From NCBI GenBank assembly GCA_944548615.1, contig OX155972.1, positions 23,874,132 through 23,938,131 of the forward strand: a DNA stretch of 64,000 nt. Direction: 5' to 3'. The position numbers and the translations under genes are program-made. The DNA comes from Micropterix aruncella. Its lineage: Eukaryota > Arthropoda > Insecta > Lepidoptera > Micropterigidae. Below the pieces are notes generated by a model. It searched no databases. It was not told the DNA's origin and worked only from the letters and a program-made list of their open reading frames with translations. Below, in pieces: positions 1 to 11,063 of the stretch (positions are counted from its first letter, which is position 1; every line of letters starts with the position of its first letter).

Positions 1-6
1 TGTGAA

Positions 7-120
<114 letters not shown>

Positions 121-493
121 AAACATAGTCGGGTTTGTTCGAACACATAACTCGAGAACGGCTGGACCGATTTTCATGGTTTTTTATTTGTCGTATTATT
201 TTTTGTCCCGAATAGCAGAATAACTCTTAAAAACATTGAAAAATTAACGGAAAAAAAATAAAAGAAAAAACATTTTTCCATACAAAATGTTCATGGGTTT
301 CGTAACTGTCAAACATTTAATGTTCATCCCGTCGATACGGTAAACTCTCCCCTCAAATTAAAGAAAGTATTTAAATAAAGGTTTCGAATCGACAAGATAT
401 ATCCACAATATTCGGACCACATCATGTCATGCTGACACGCGATTGATATATTTTTTGTCTTATTATCTTAATAAAGTAGTGAACTTATTATTT

Positions 494-727
494 ACTAGCT
501 GCGCCCAGCGGTTTCACCCGCGTGGTGATGGAAAATTGTGATAATGATGATAGAAAACCATATTATATATCTTTATAAATTATAGCCTATGTGTTATTCT
601 GATGTGTAAGCTATATTATTGTAAAGTTTTATCAAAATCCATTTAGTAGTTTTTGCGTGAAAGAGTAACAAACATCCATACATACATACAAACTTTCGCG
701 TTTTTAATATTAGTAGGATAGTAGGAT
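494..727 (+). repeat. RTE-type LINE 3' end / derived SINE-like repeat, copy 1
   Basis: Begins ACTAGCTGCGCCCAGCGG and ends TTAATATTAGTAGGAT with a short duplicated tail (TAGGATAGTAGGATA). This start and end are characteristic of RTE-derived repeats in insects. A second partial copy lies at 810-966. Confidence 0.5.
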
Positions 728-809
728 AGAATTTAAATTTCGAATGTCAATTTCTTAGATTTTTTTCCTACTTACTTGACAGTTATCGTTATATTTTAGA
801 CAATTCACA

Positions 810-966
810 CGATATCTTTATAAATTATAGCCTTTGTGTTATTCTGATGTGTAAGATATATTATTGTAAAGTTTTATCAAAATCCATTCCGTAGTTTTTG
901 CGTGAAAGAGTAACAAACATCCATACATACATACAAACTTTCGCGTTTATAATATTAGTGGGATTT
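810..966 (+). repeat. RTE-type LINE 3' end, copy 2 (partial)
   Basis: Nearly the same as 570-726, from TATCTTTATAAATTATAGCC to AATATTAGTGGGAT. It lacks the ACTAGCTG start. It could be an independent 5'-truncated insertion or a local duplication. Confidence 0.5.
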
Positions 967-1571
967 TGTATTCATTGTATTACTTCCATAAAATCATAAA
1001 TTAAGTTCAGCTAATCTGTAACACGACATTCATTGACCGTTAAGCGGTACGAAGTTCGCCGGGTCAGATAGTTAATAAATAAATAAATACATAAATATAA
1101 TGTCAAACAACAGCGATACTCAAATTACAAATTAGTTGAATTTGCGTATGTCGCGTATTTTTTTTGGTCGGGACAGTGTTTAAGCAACCATTAATCATTT
1201 TTCAGTCATTTTCCATCTGAAATCGCGTGACCGCGTTGTTTTCATGGCCATTACCGTCTGTACAGCGTGATAGCACAGCACTACACATAGGTACACTTTG
1301 ATTAATGACTTCATTTTTAATTCATCACACTGCGTGCGAGAATGATACCATTTATTCACAAAAGCCAACGCAAGGTCGGTTATTGTCTGTTTTAGAGCTA
1401 CGTAATGAAAACCTAAAATATATAGGGAAATCAATCCGAATCGTGTGAACCAGAGCCTGATATAAGTGAAATAAAACCGGTTAAGTACCGATTGGCTCGC
1501 GCGCCAAGAGTTCCTTATCACCGATTCTAGATTACGGAAATATATCTTTTTTATTCCCTAATAAGAGTAAT

Positions 1572-2402
1572 TCCTTGAGATGGGAGCCTGGTTTAGGAAG
1601 CAAAAAAAACATGTTTTTAATGTTTTTTTTACTCGAAGTTAAAATCTAATCATAAATCTTTTAGATTAGTTTGATTTACATTTGAAATATAACAATATTT
1701 TTATGCAATAGCAAAAAAAACTGTTTGTGAAATATTGAATTGCAAATGTTTCTACCGCTGCAGAAATGACGGCATCTGTTTGCGCCGGTAATAGCGAACG
1801 TATTTTTTCCCTGAAACAAAAGAAAAATAACTTAGATATTAATTTTTACATTGTAGATGAACATTTTGTAGATGAACAAAAAAAATACCTAAAAGTTGAT
1901 TAAAATGTGAGTATTTCTTGATTTCCGTTATCTTCCTTCTTATCTTCTACTAAGAATAATTAATTCTCTTCTATTTGAACTAAAATAATATAAAATAGTT
2001 TTTTTATATATTTTTTTTACTAGTTTACCACATAATTTTGGGGCGAAAATCGATTATTTTTTTTTAAATCCTTGAAAAATTATAAAAAATATGAGTTTGG
2101 TTATTTTTTAGTTTATCTAGAAAATACACATGTAAAAATTAATATCTTAGTATACTTTTTGTTTCACGCAAAATTACGCTCTTTATTATCGGCGCAAACA
2201 GATACCGTCATTTCTGCAGCGGTGGAAACATTTGCAATTCAATATCTCAAAAATAGTTTTTTTTAGTATTGCAAAAAATATTTTTATTTCTCAAAAGTTA
2301 ATCAAACTGCAATAAAAGACTCATGATCAGATTTCAACTTTAGGTAAATAAAATCATGAAAAACATGTTTTTTTACCTTCTAAACCAGGCACACCCCTTA
2401 AG
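1572..2402. mobile_element. Foldback element with ~250-bp inverted arms
   Basis: The left arm (about 1575-1830) and right arm (about 2150-2400) are imperfect reverse complements. The outer ends read CTTGAGATGGGAGCCTGGTT and, inverted, CTTAAGGGGTGTGCCTGG. Matching inner motifs include TCTGTTTGCGCCGGTAATA on the left and its inverse near 2200. The ~320-bp centre has no recognisable coding. This is a MITE or foldback DNA transposon of unknown superfamily. Confidence 0.65.
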
Positions 2403-3322
2403 TTAAACAACCCCGTGTCTTCGATTTCATATGTGTATAAACGTTTTTATTTTTTAGTCGGCGTGAAATCAATAGTTTATTTCTGTATTTTGATTTGCTA
2501 ACATCTCAGTAAGACTCATATCTTGAGTGAAGAATCTGGAGTAATATATGATGGCGAAGGCACGTGTAGAAGCAGAGAAGCAGCGTGAGAATTTAGTTTT
2601 AAATAGCAAGGTTGATCATTGTCCGCTGATAAATAGGCTTTTTTAGCATCCATAACAACATAATAATATGGTAACAATGTTTTTGTTGTAATTTTCCAAC
2701 AATGTTATGTAATAACACGGTCAATTGAGTAACAATTGAGTTGAGCTAACCTTGTATGCAGTGATTCAATCTATTTAATAAGAAAAATGAGATCGTTTGG
2801 CGGCGATATAGGAAGGGGAGGCCACTCATTCATACCAATAATATAATGAAATTTAAGACCATTTTTAAAAATATAAATATATATTTTTTAAATTAAATAC
2901 TGACCCCCATTGTCTATACAGTATTGTTGCATTGCCAGGCGATTATCTATAAAAGTATAAGAGTTGGAATATTATAAGTTAAGTCGAACTTTAACTTTAC
3001 CATTTCCTCTTTTCAGCTAAGGCTATTGATTTCGAGAAAATACTAAAAACCAAAAATGGGGACATTTTTGAGCCAACCTATACTTAGCACTGCATTTTCT
3101 TGTAGGTCCATAGACAAAACGATGGAGGTCCATTGCCGTTAAATCTACACCAAGCAGTTTTGCTTCATAAAAAAAACAAAGTGGATCTTTATTTCTTCCC
3201 TTAATCAATCAATTAGTAAGAAAAAAACGGCCATAACATCTCCTTGAACCTCTTTTACGGAGAGCATCTCCTTATATCCATACGGATAAGGTGAGCATCT
3301 CCTTAAACCACCTTTGCAATGA
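2403..3322. other. AT-rich intergenic DNA, nothing recognised
   Basis: No supported exon, RNA gene or mobile element. A few short direct repeats (AGCATCTCCTTA) occur at 3237-3305. Confidence 0.5.
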
Positions 3323-3936
3323 CCATTGATTAAATAGGGTACTAGATTGCTCAATTCCATAGTACATTTTGGCAGCTAGGATTTTTAGGATTAGGACGAA
3401 ACGCAACGGCACTCATAGTTTCAACTATTGATTAATCTTCTATTATTCTCAATAGTGTGGTATAGCAGAATGACGGCGCAATATAGATTGCTCTCTAAAC
3501 TCTTCTATTCGGTATCCTGTATCGGATTTTTCAAAAAATATAATAATAAACATTTATTTAAATCATAGCTCTTATTATAATTATTTACCTAAAGATGTCA
3601 TTTTTTAATTTTGTGTACAGGTTTCAATGCGTAATCATTACACAATGTTCGGATAGATTAATAGGTGGCATTTTATCTGTCCGTATTATTTCTGTGATGT
3701 AATCAGCCTATAATGAAAGGCGATAGATGGCACTAACAATTTAATGTTATTATTATTATCATTGGTTAAATTATTGGGTTTTTATAATAAAGCAGTCCTT
3801 TATAAGAAACCATTCATTAACAATGTTATTATAGATAGCCACATAAATTACTGTTAGTTTCGCCGGGCAATGCTATTAGCGCTACTTGCATCTCGTTGGC
3901 GTCGAAAGGTTCCCAAAACGTACTATGGCATTGAGC
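3323..3936 (+). mobile_element. Family B MITE, copy 1
   Basis: The left end (ATAGGGTACTAGATTGCTCA) is the inverse of the family's right end, as seen intact at 31637-31662 (GAGCAACCTAATACCCTAT). The inverted ends run at least 45 bp, to CCATAGTACATTTTGG and its inverse near 3912. Other copies or parts lie at 16336, 27943, 29152, 34768 (-) and 47255 (-). The right tip here is cut by a family A insertion. No coding; a non-autonomous DNA transposon of unassigned superfamily. Confidence 0.65.
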
Positions 3937-3950
3937 TAATGAGCTTTTGG

Positions 3951-4403
3951 GAGCTAATGGGCCCTTGCTGAGTTGGCCACGAAGACCCATTCTGTTCAGG
4001 GTTGGTCACACTCACGGGTCAACACCCATCTGACGGCCTCCACGCATGAAGTGCAAGCCCGGGTAGGACTCTGGCCTTAGGGCTAGTTTCCCCCAGGAAT
4101 CAACCTTTTGGCGCTCCTAGACGGTCTGCGCATCGTGCGGCGTAAGCCATTCGTGTGTGCACTCTGACTAACCTCGGGGGAGTCTGGAAGCAGTACTGTT
4201 TCGTACAGAGCGGGGGTGGTTGCGGACCTTACGGCGACTGCTCTTGAAACGACCATCGGCTACCCGATCCGGGCAAAGGATGCTGTGGTCCGCGATATAT
4301 TCGGTATACACCGTTTCACCGCTTCGTAAGGGAGAGGACCGCGCAAGCGACCTCGAACTCGTAACCAATCGAGAGACTGGAGTAATCTGGTCACAAACCC
4401 CTA
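3951..4403 (+). repeat. Family A interspersed repeat, copy 1 (3'-truncated)
   Basis: Starts GAGCTAATGGGCCCTTGCTG, like copies at 6711, 11064 and 19165, and runs to the CTGGTCACAA segment, lacking the last ~200 bp. It lies at the right tip of a family B MITE. Short open frames in it (for example 4220-4408) recur in other copies with frame breaks and are not genes. Confidence 0.75.
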
Positions 4404-4618
4404 TATAATCAATGCTATGACCATCACCTTTTTGTTCCAAACGGTCGATCATCTAAACATATTGTTTGATCTATATGACATTACCACTATACGAGTGCAT
4501 GACAGAATAAACGACATCTTACTAAGTTTAATCGAATTCACTGGCGAAAGTGGTTTAAGTAGGAACTATTCGCATTTACTAGAACGACCTTTGCTCTTGG
4601 CGTAAGGTGGATATTACG

Positions 4619-4685
4619 ATTAGATAACTATTTATGGAGACATTTAGATAACTATTTATGGAGACGATTAGATAACTATTTATGA
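4619..4685. repeat. 24-bp tandem repeat, about 3 copies
   Basis: The unit contains TTAGATAACTATTTATGGAGA, repeated directly almost three times. Confidence 0.85.
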
Positions 4686-4980
4686 ATTGAAATTATACAA
4701 CGCCCTATCCGAAGTTAAGTGTGTTTTAAGAGCAGAGATGGATATTATATATATAGACAAAGGTCAGTCTATAAATTTAGAGGCAGTCCAGGAGGTCCAT
4801 TTAATTCAACTTAAGTGGGAATATTGAAATCGATATATTCCTATGATCTTGAAGTCTATTCAGTAGATACAAGTAGATAAGAAAATTGTATTTGATATGA
4901 TTTAAAATTTTAGGAAAAAACCGACTTCTAGTTTTTTTATAAGTGCAGAAGCCATGTCATGGTGAAACTTAGAACGGGCT

Positions 4981-5622
4981 AGGGTTGTTGACTAGAGCGG
5001 GCGAGCCCATCACCTCAGGAAGTTTTAACGATTAGTCGTTCTATCTCCCTGGAGTGAGCGCAGAAGACTTGGACTAAACAGTCCACCGTCTAGCTCCGCC
5101 ACAAACCCGTAAGAGGCCAACGCCTTAACCGCGAGACAGCCAGGAGTGTTACCCGGCGGGCCTACACTCACGCCCTTACTCCCAATTGTGACCAGATTAC
5201 TCCGGTCTCTCGATTGGTTACGAGTTCGAGCGGTGAAACAGTGTATACCGAATCTATCGCGGACCACAGCGTCCTTTGCCCGGCTGTTCACCCAGGATCG
5301 GATAGCCGATGGTCGTTTCAAGAGCAGTCGCCGTAAGGTCCGCAACCACCCCAGCTCTATAGGAAACAGTACTGCTTCCAGACTCCCCCGACTGTTAGTC
5401 AGAGTGCACAGTCGATTGGCTTACGCCGCACAGTGCGCAGACTGTCCAGGAGCGCCAGAAGGTTGATTCCCAGGGGAAACTAACTATAAGGCCAGAATCC
5501 TACCCAGGCTCGCACTTCATGCGTGGAGGCCGTCGGATAGGTGTTGACCCGTGAGTGTGACCAACCCTGAACAGAATGGGTCTTCGTGGCCAACTCAGCA
5601 AGGGCCCATTAACTCCCTCAAG
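4981..5622 (-). repeat. Family A repeat, copy 2 (near full length)
   Basis: Reverse-oriented copy reading from GGGCCCTTGCTGAGTTGGCC (about 5610) down to the CGGGCTCGCCCGCTCTAGTC end at about 4985. The same terminal ~55 bp recurs in + orientation at 5813-5868, giving this copy inverted outer ends. ORFs on both strands (5025-5345, 5146-5466) are chance frames. Confidence 0.75.
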
Positions 5623-5705
5623 CTATTAACACAATTGCAACATTAAAAAAATCGGCTGTGCCAACCCAAGACTTTCCGGCAAAGAGACAGGCCCCTCCCT
5701 ATCAA

Positions 5706-5729
5706 CCCCCCCCCCCCCCCTCCCCCCCG
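5706..5729. repeat. Homopolymer C tract
   Basis: About 15 C, then T, then 8 C. The opposite strand has strong G-quadruplex potential. Confidence 0.9.
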
Positions 5730-5812
5730 CGCCGTCCTAACCTCACGCGGCGCGATTCGTAGTATATTTGTAGTATTTTCCCCAATAATAAATTGGTATC
5801 ATATTTATTATA

Positions 5813-5868
5813 ACGACTAATCGTTAAACTTCCTGAGGTGACAGGCTCGCCCGCTGTAGTCGACAACC
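5813..5868 (+). repeat. Family A 3'-terminal fragment, inverted relative to copy 2
   Basis: Reads CGACTAATCGTTAAACTTCC ... GCCCGCTGTAGTCGACAACC, matching the 3' end of other copies. The flank TTGTTAATAGCTTGA is the inverse of TCAAGCTATTAACA at 5624-5638, which suggests a local inversion. Confidence 0.65.
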
Positions 5869-6539
5869 CAAGTTGTTAATAGCTTGATTGATTCGGGAAG
5901 GTGATTCCTCATAAATCTTTGGAGCCATAAATTAGGAAAGGGCGCTGTTTATGCGTGGCATCAGCAAATCCTGTGGCAGAGCTACTCTCGTATATATTCT
6001 CAGGCGCGCGTCTCCGGTAACTTATGGTCGTTTTGCGATTGCGGTAACGTGATTTACGTATTAACAATGCGGTTCGTTCAGCAGGCGCTAAAAGGTGTGG
6101 AGTTTAGGAAAAAACGTCGGTTTCGTGTCGGGAGGCGACAATAACGCAACGAGATTCGCCTCATTGTTGCGAGTGAAAAGAGGTGCTAGCGAACCGTTAA
6201 GGCAATCTAGCCGCCGATGACTGTGACCCAGCGAATTTGACCCGCCATAGCAGGAATATACATACATAGGGCTGAATAGTAATAATAGGAAACTCTGTAT
6301 TCACACTTTAAGAAAATCGGTTGTGTCACCCCAACATATAAAGACAATTGTATTGGTGCCTTACCTATGTAATTGCTGTTTTTCTACACTGGCAACTTTA
6401 AACTTAAATAACTTGAGTTTGAGTTGGAATTTTAAATTCAAGTATATTTTTATTCAAGGAAATGTTTTTTTAATTTTGTTTAGTGGGGCTTTTCTAAGGT
6501 CTTTATGAGCCTTTTAACACTGCGACCATTGCTGATCTA
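5869..6539. other. Intergenic, nothing recognised
   Basis: Partly GC-balanced (5980-6250) but without a supported exon. The part after 6260 is AT-rich. Confidence 0.4.
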
Positions 6540-7815
6540 TTGTGTTCGCCACCTTCTATAGTTCTGTGCTAAGCCTCGTGTCATTTAAGAACCGCAGCAG
6601 GCTTTTGGCGCCAGATTGTTTTGCCTCCTCAGGTTGGAGGTAGTGACCACCCAAGTGGGTGTATCTTTTACGCATCAGCGGGCCACACTCGCACATGAGG
6701 TGCTGGGGAGCTAATGGGCCCTTGCTGAGTTGGCCACGAAGACCCATTCTGTTTCAGGGTCGTTCACACTCACGGGTCAACACCCATCCGATGGCCTCCA
6801 CGCATGGGGTGCGAGCCTGGGTAGGACACTGGGTCAACCAGTCTCCCCTGGGAATCAATCCTCTGGTGCTCCTGGACGGTCTGCTCACCGAGCGGCGCAA
6901 GCCAATCGATTGTGCTCTCCGACTAACAATCGGGGGAGTCTGGGAACTGTATTGTTTCCTATAGAGCGGGGGTAGTTGTCTACCTTACGGCGACTGCTCT
7001 TGAAATGACCATTGGCCATCCGATCCCGGTTCAGAGTCGGGCAAAGGACGCCTTGGTCCGCGACAGATTCGGTGCACTCCGTTTCACCGCTTCGTAAGGG
7101 AGAGGACCGCGCAAGCGACCTCGAACTCGGAACCAATCGAGAGACCGGAGAAATCTGGTCACAATTGGAAATGAGGGCGCGAGTATCTCGAGCCCGCCGG
7201 GTTTATTCCTGGCTCACTCGCGGTAAGGCGTCGGACTCTTACGGTTTGTGACGTAGCTGGACGTAGAATTGTACTGTCCAAAGTCTTCTACGTTCACTGC
7301 AGGGCGACAGAACGACTAATCGTTTAAACGTCCTGTGGTGACGGACTCGCCCGTTGTAGTCGACACCGCAAGATGAGGTGCTGGGGAGTTTCCTCTGTCC
7401 CTTGGCAGAACCTGCACATTTTTGTGTCTCTGAGCTTGAGGTTGAACATGTGTTCGTTCAGGCCACAATGCCCCATGAGCGCCCTCACCAGTATGCGTAG
7501 ATTGTTCCTATTTAGCGATAGTGCCTCATGGGCCGTCTTACAGTCGTAAGCCTTAATAAGCGTTTTGGAATGATTCAACCCTCGCGTGTTGTGCCAGTGG
7601 TTGATGGATTGCTCTAAACACATTTGTTTGAGCATTAGGTTTGCAAGGCTTTTTCGTACGCCACAGCAAGGTTCAGGGCCGTATAACGTTCCCTTTGCTC
7701 CCGTCCTAGCAAGTTCGTCGGCTTTTTCATTTCCCTCGATTCCTGCATGGCCGGGAACCCATCTTAGTTCTTTCGCCTGTTCTTTTCGCCTAGGGAATTC
7801 AGTAGAAGGACATGT
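6540..7815 (-). pseudogene. LINE fragment: RNase H and C-terminal tail, split by a family A insertion
   Basis: Read on the - strand from 7810, the frame gives the end of a retrotransposon RNase H domain (RWVPGHAGIEGNEKADELAR). It then gives a C-terminal region with a zinc-like motif (CRFCQGTEETPQHLILRC) ending near 7376. After a 662-bp family A insertion the frame resumes at about 6695 (HLMCECGPL) and ends shortly after LLRFLNDTRL with a stop near 6556. In the non-LTR family this is the extreme 3' end of ORF2 in elements carrying RNase H, such as the R1, I and LOA groups. The element is 5'-truncated near 7810, so the endonuclease and RT domains are absent. Dead copy. Confidence 0.75.
6711..7372 (+). 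mobile_element. Family A repeat, copy 3, full length with target-site duplication
   Basis: The element is bounded by a perfect 16-bp direct repeat ATGAGGTGCTGGGGAG at 6695-6710 and 7373-7388. This identical stretch is LINE coding sequence occurring once in the uninterrupted frame, so element length (~662 bp) is defined exactly. No terminal inverted repeats, poly(A) tail or coding are seen. A 14-16 bp duplication fits LINE-machinery insertion better than a cut-and-paste transposon, but the class is unknown. Confidence 0.8.
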
Positions 7816-7854
7816 TACTCTTTTTTAAGAATCAGCTGTGTATTTGTCTTTCCG

Positions 7855-8384
7855 TCGTTTGTTTTTGCTCAAATATTTTCGTTTGTGCAACTATGGTAAA
7901 GTTGAAAATTTGCATTATTTTGAAATGAGATCCTGCGCCGGCGTTTTCCGTTACAGCTTCTTGCAGTCTGGCTATACAGTTACCGAAAATGTGTATTGTT
8001 AAGAACTACAAGCAATGATGGAGAATAAATAACCTTGTGATTAAATAACCGAGCCTGATCAATCCCTCCTCGCCACTGATTCTGCATGACAACGTATAAC
8101 CACAGATTTCACTGCAAACAGTCGCAAAGTTGCAGGAGTTGCGACTAGAGACTCTTGATCACCCACTGTACTTGCTAGACCTTGCTACAATAGAGTTTAA
8201 TTATCTTTTTTTCAAGAATTTAGATTTAATTTACGAGGAAAAAAACAACTTTAAAGAGTCGGTGATAAATGCCTTCAAAGCATTCATTAGTTTCTGTCCA
8301 CGAGAGTTTTACAACAGAGTAATTAAGCAACTCCCACTAAAAATCTGCAAATATATAGTAGGGATCAATATTTCTATTAATTAA
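7855..8384 (+). pseudogene. Fossil mariner transposase, C-terminal half
   Basis: Translation across several breaks gives the mariner catalytic landmark LHDN (about 8083) and QTVAKLQELRLETLDHP, with a degraded PYSPDL box (LYLLDL). It ends with the family's C-terminal helix region (FYNRVIKQLPLKICKYI). Stops and at least two frameshifts occur before 8130. The final 85 codons are open (8130-8384) but lack the normal catalytic context. A related, more broken copy lies at 25800-26255. Confidence 0.65.
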
Positions 8385-9224
8385 ATAAAAATTTGTCATA
8401 GAAAATTTTTGGCCTTAAATTTTCTTTATAGAACAGAAACTTAATAGATGTTGAAACATGAAAATGTCTGCTGATTTTGCCAAACTTTGAAAAGCTGTAT
8501 ACCGGAAACTATTAAAGCTACCAAGCCTATTATGATCTCAAATTTTTGAAAATTTATTCGAGTTTTAAATACATAGTATCCTCTTTGACAAAAATGAGCT
8601 CCTTCATAGTAAAAAATGGAAAAAAACGAAAAATGTACAAAAATTTTGCAGTTTTTGAGTTATTCAAAAGTATTTCAGAGGGCTGCCGAGGTCGAAAACT
8701 CGGATTTTGCCTCTCAGGCGCATTCCATACAAGAAAAAAAAAACAAAACTAATTACCCTCACTTGATGCAACTTATGATGGTTACTGGACTACGACTTAT
8801 GGCTGAATTTAATTTAATTTAATTTAAAGCAATTTACAAAATATTACAAATTACAATATATAGAATAAAATATGTAACCAAACGACTTAATACACAGCAA
8901 GAAATTAAACTCAATTATTAAATGATGCCCTCTGTATGATGTCGCCCAACTACGCAAAGCTTGTGCTAGGGCGTACATTCCATAAGTATAAAGTCGTGAA
9001 TATATTTTAAAAAATGCGTCTGAATACGAAAAAGAAAATTAAAAAAAGAAAAGGAAAAATCGTAAAGGCCACGTGCAATTCTTATTTAATACATTGCCAA
9101 AAATTAAATAAAAATAAGATTACAGACGTCAATAATTCAAAATCAGAAATAAAAAACCTAATAATTATTAAAAATAGTCATATTTGTAAAATATAAAATA
9201 ATCAGATTGTTAAAAATTCCTATA
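8385..9224. other. AT-rich intergenic DNA
   Basis: No recognised element. Short TTTAA direct repeats occur at 8807-8827. Small ORFs here (8546-8752, 9014-9196) are lysine/asparagine-rich low-complexity frames and are not supported. Confidence 0.4.
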
Positions 9225-9400
9225 ATAATAATAATATAAAACTCTTTATTCGTATGAAAAGGCGACCTTATTGCCTGCAGGCAATATTTTAAAGCTAACC
9301 TATACTTATGTATGAACATTATTTGCGAGTAGATGCTAAATTAATCTATATAAAGAGTAAGGAAAAATAAATAAATATAAATATTTATTCCTGTTTTTAG
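9225..9400 (-). repeat. LINE 3' end (UTR), putative
   Basis: On the - strand the segment runs through a conserved block (TTGCCTGCAGGCAATATTTT with AGCTAACCTA, shared with 47697-47730 and, weakly, 61085) and ends AATAAAGAGTTTTATATTAT. This is an adenylation-like end with a TAT-type tail. Only the UTR is present. Confidence 0.4.
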
Positions 9401-9584
9401 AGATTCCATATAGTTTTTTACAAATGTTGGTAATTTAGGTATCTAATTGCAAAGTATCTTCGGGTAAACAACGTTCAGATTTGCCACACGGTGTGTTTAG
9501 AGAAGAGACTCTCATTGCAGTTTTACGCTCAGTTTTAACTTGTATATCTTTATAAAATCGAAGACTATCGCGGTTGTTTGACAT

Positions 9585-10240
9585 TATAAATAGGATAGAA
9601 AACGAATTTACCGCGTGAAATTTGTAGGACCCGACGTTTCGGTGACGTTGCAGCCGCCGTTGTCTAGGGTAGACTGAAGAGCTGTCAGTCCGTTGTTTTG
9701 CGGGTAGGCCGCAAACCGCTGCCGCCACTGCGTAGGTTATAACGGCGGTGGGGGGCCGGGCTCGGAGCGCGGAAATTTTTAAAATCCGTCTTGCACACAA
9801 CACTTACTGTATCCTGTTTTACGTCTTTGCGTTCGGCGTTCGGCGGCGGGAACATTTTAAGAAGAGGGTTCCACGTAGAAGAGAGTTTGTAGCCGTCATC
9901 TCTATTGAAATTCGGAGTTCTTCTTATTTCAATGGCTTCCCGGATCATGCGAGGAAAGTAGAATTGTTCCTTGGATAGAACAATGGGATTTTGAAACTGC
10001 ATCCAGTGGTTACTTCCGCTATCCAATTCCCCAAATCCAATTTTAAAAATTCCCGCGCTCCGAGCCCGGCCCCCCACCACCGTTATAACCTACGCAGTGG
10101 CGGCAGCGGTTTGCGGCCTACCCGCAAAACAACGGACTGACAGCTCTTCAGTCTACCCTAGACAACGGCGGCTGCAACGTCACCGAAACGTCGGGTCCTA
10201 CAAATTTCACGCGGTAAATTCGTTTTCTATCCTATTTATA
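9585..10240 (-). mobile_element. Penelope-like element remnant with ~205-bp inverted arms
   Basis: The left arm 9585-9788 and right arm 10034-10240 are near-perfect reverse complements, each containing ACCGAAACGTCGGG and AATTTCACGCGGTAAATT. The 245-bp centre, read on the - strand, gives a C-terminal tail typical of Penelope-like retroelement endonucleases: SKEQFYFPRMIREAIEIRR followed by FNRDDGYKLSSTWNPLL. The GIY-YIG and RT parts are missing. Arms of the same sequence recur without the body at 24305-24520 and as a fragment at 34703-34760. The - frame 9685-10080 runs into the arm and is not a gene. Confidence 0.65.
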
Positions 10241-10584
10241 TATATATCTTTACTTTTCATGTAGTTAAAAATATTTTTTTTGGCACATTTCTGCCTGATG
10301 TCCAATAACTTCAGCTCTGCGAATAAGGCGTTTGAGGAGTACCTTCGGGGCTTCTTGAAACTCTACTTAAATATGGAATGATCTACGGGAATTAAAAAAA
10401 AAAACAAAATTTTCAAAATAAAAATGACTACAAAAATGTTTATAATGCGTATAGGTACCAAATTTCGTGTCTGTGCTATTTGAGGCCTAGCCTTTCGTAT
10501 ATTGGTGGATTTAGATCGAAGGACAAATAAAACGAATGTTTTTTCCGAGTACCTACGCTTTTTTAGCCAGAATACTCTCTTTTT
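10241..10584. other. AT-rich spacer, nothing recognised
   Basis: No supported feature. Confidence 0.4.
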
Positions 10585-10676
10585 CTGATAGTACCGGCGA
10601 TCGTTTTCTGATAGTATCGGCGATCGTTTTCTGATAGTATCGGCGATCGTTTTCTGATAGTATCGGCGATCGTTTA
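10585..10676. repeat. 23-bp tandem repeat, 4 copies
   Basis: Unit CTGATAGTATCGGCGATCG plus TTTT, starting at 10585, 10608, 10631 and 10654. Each unit contains the palindrome CGATCG. Confidence 0.95.
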
Positions 10677-11063
10677 AACTTTTAAATAGACATTCTCGCC
10701 AACATACATCTGACCTTAGATAATCCGACGGTTGCCGACATTAAAATTCGGTAATGTCGCAATGCTAGTGCGTGCCTGTCATTTTGGGTGGCGTTTAATT
10801 ATACATGGCATTGTCGCTGGTCGGCGGTTGCAACAGGGCCGCATCGGGCGCATCAGCCGTCACTCTGACCTGTCATTCGCGCGGCATCTGTCGCTTTTGA
10901 CAGCCGACAGACGCGCGACGTGGCGCAATACACCGACTCTGTGATATCCGCACGAGACACGGGTTTCGGCTCGGTCGGCGTTTGTTTCGGAGATACCTGT
11001 ATTTATTTATTTAATAAATTAATTTTGCATATCTTATATTTCAACTAAACACTCTTTCCTTGT
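10677..11063. other. GC-rich, CpG-containing unique stretch
   Basis: About 10730-10985 is clearly richer in GC and CpG than its surroundings and matches no repeat elsewhere in the window. A 70-codon + frame (10732-10944) has no recognisable domain. It could be a promoter or non-coding first exon, but nothing decides this. Confidence 0.3.
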
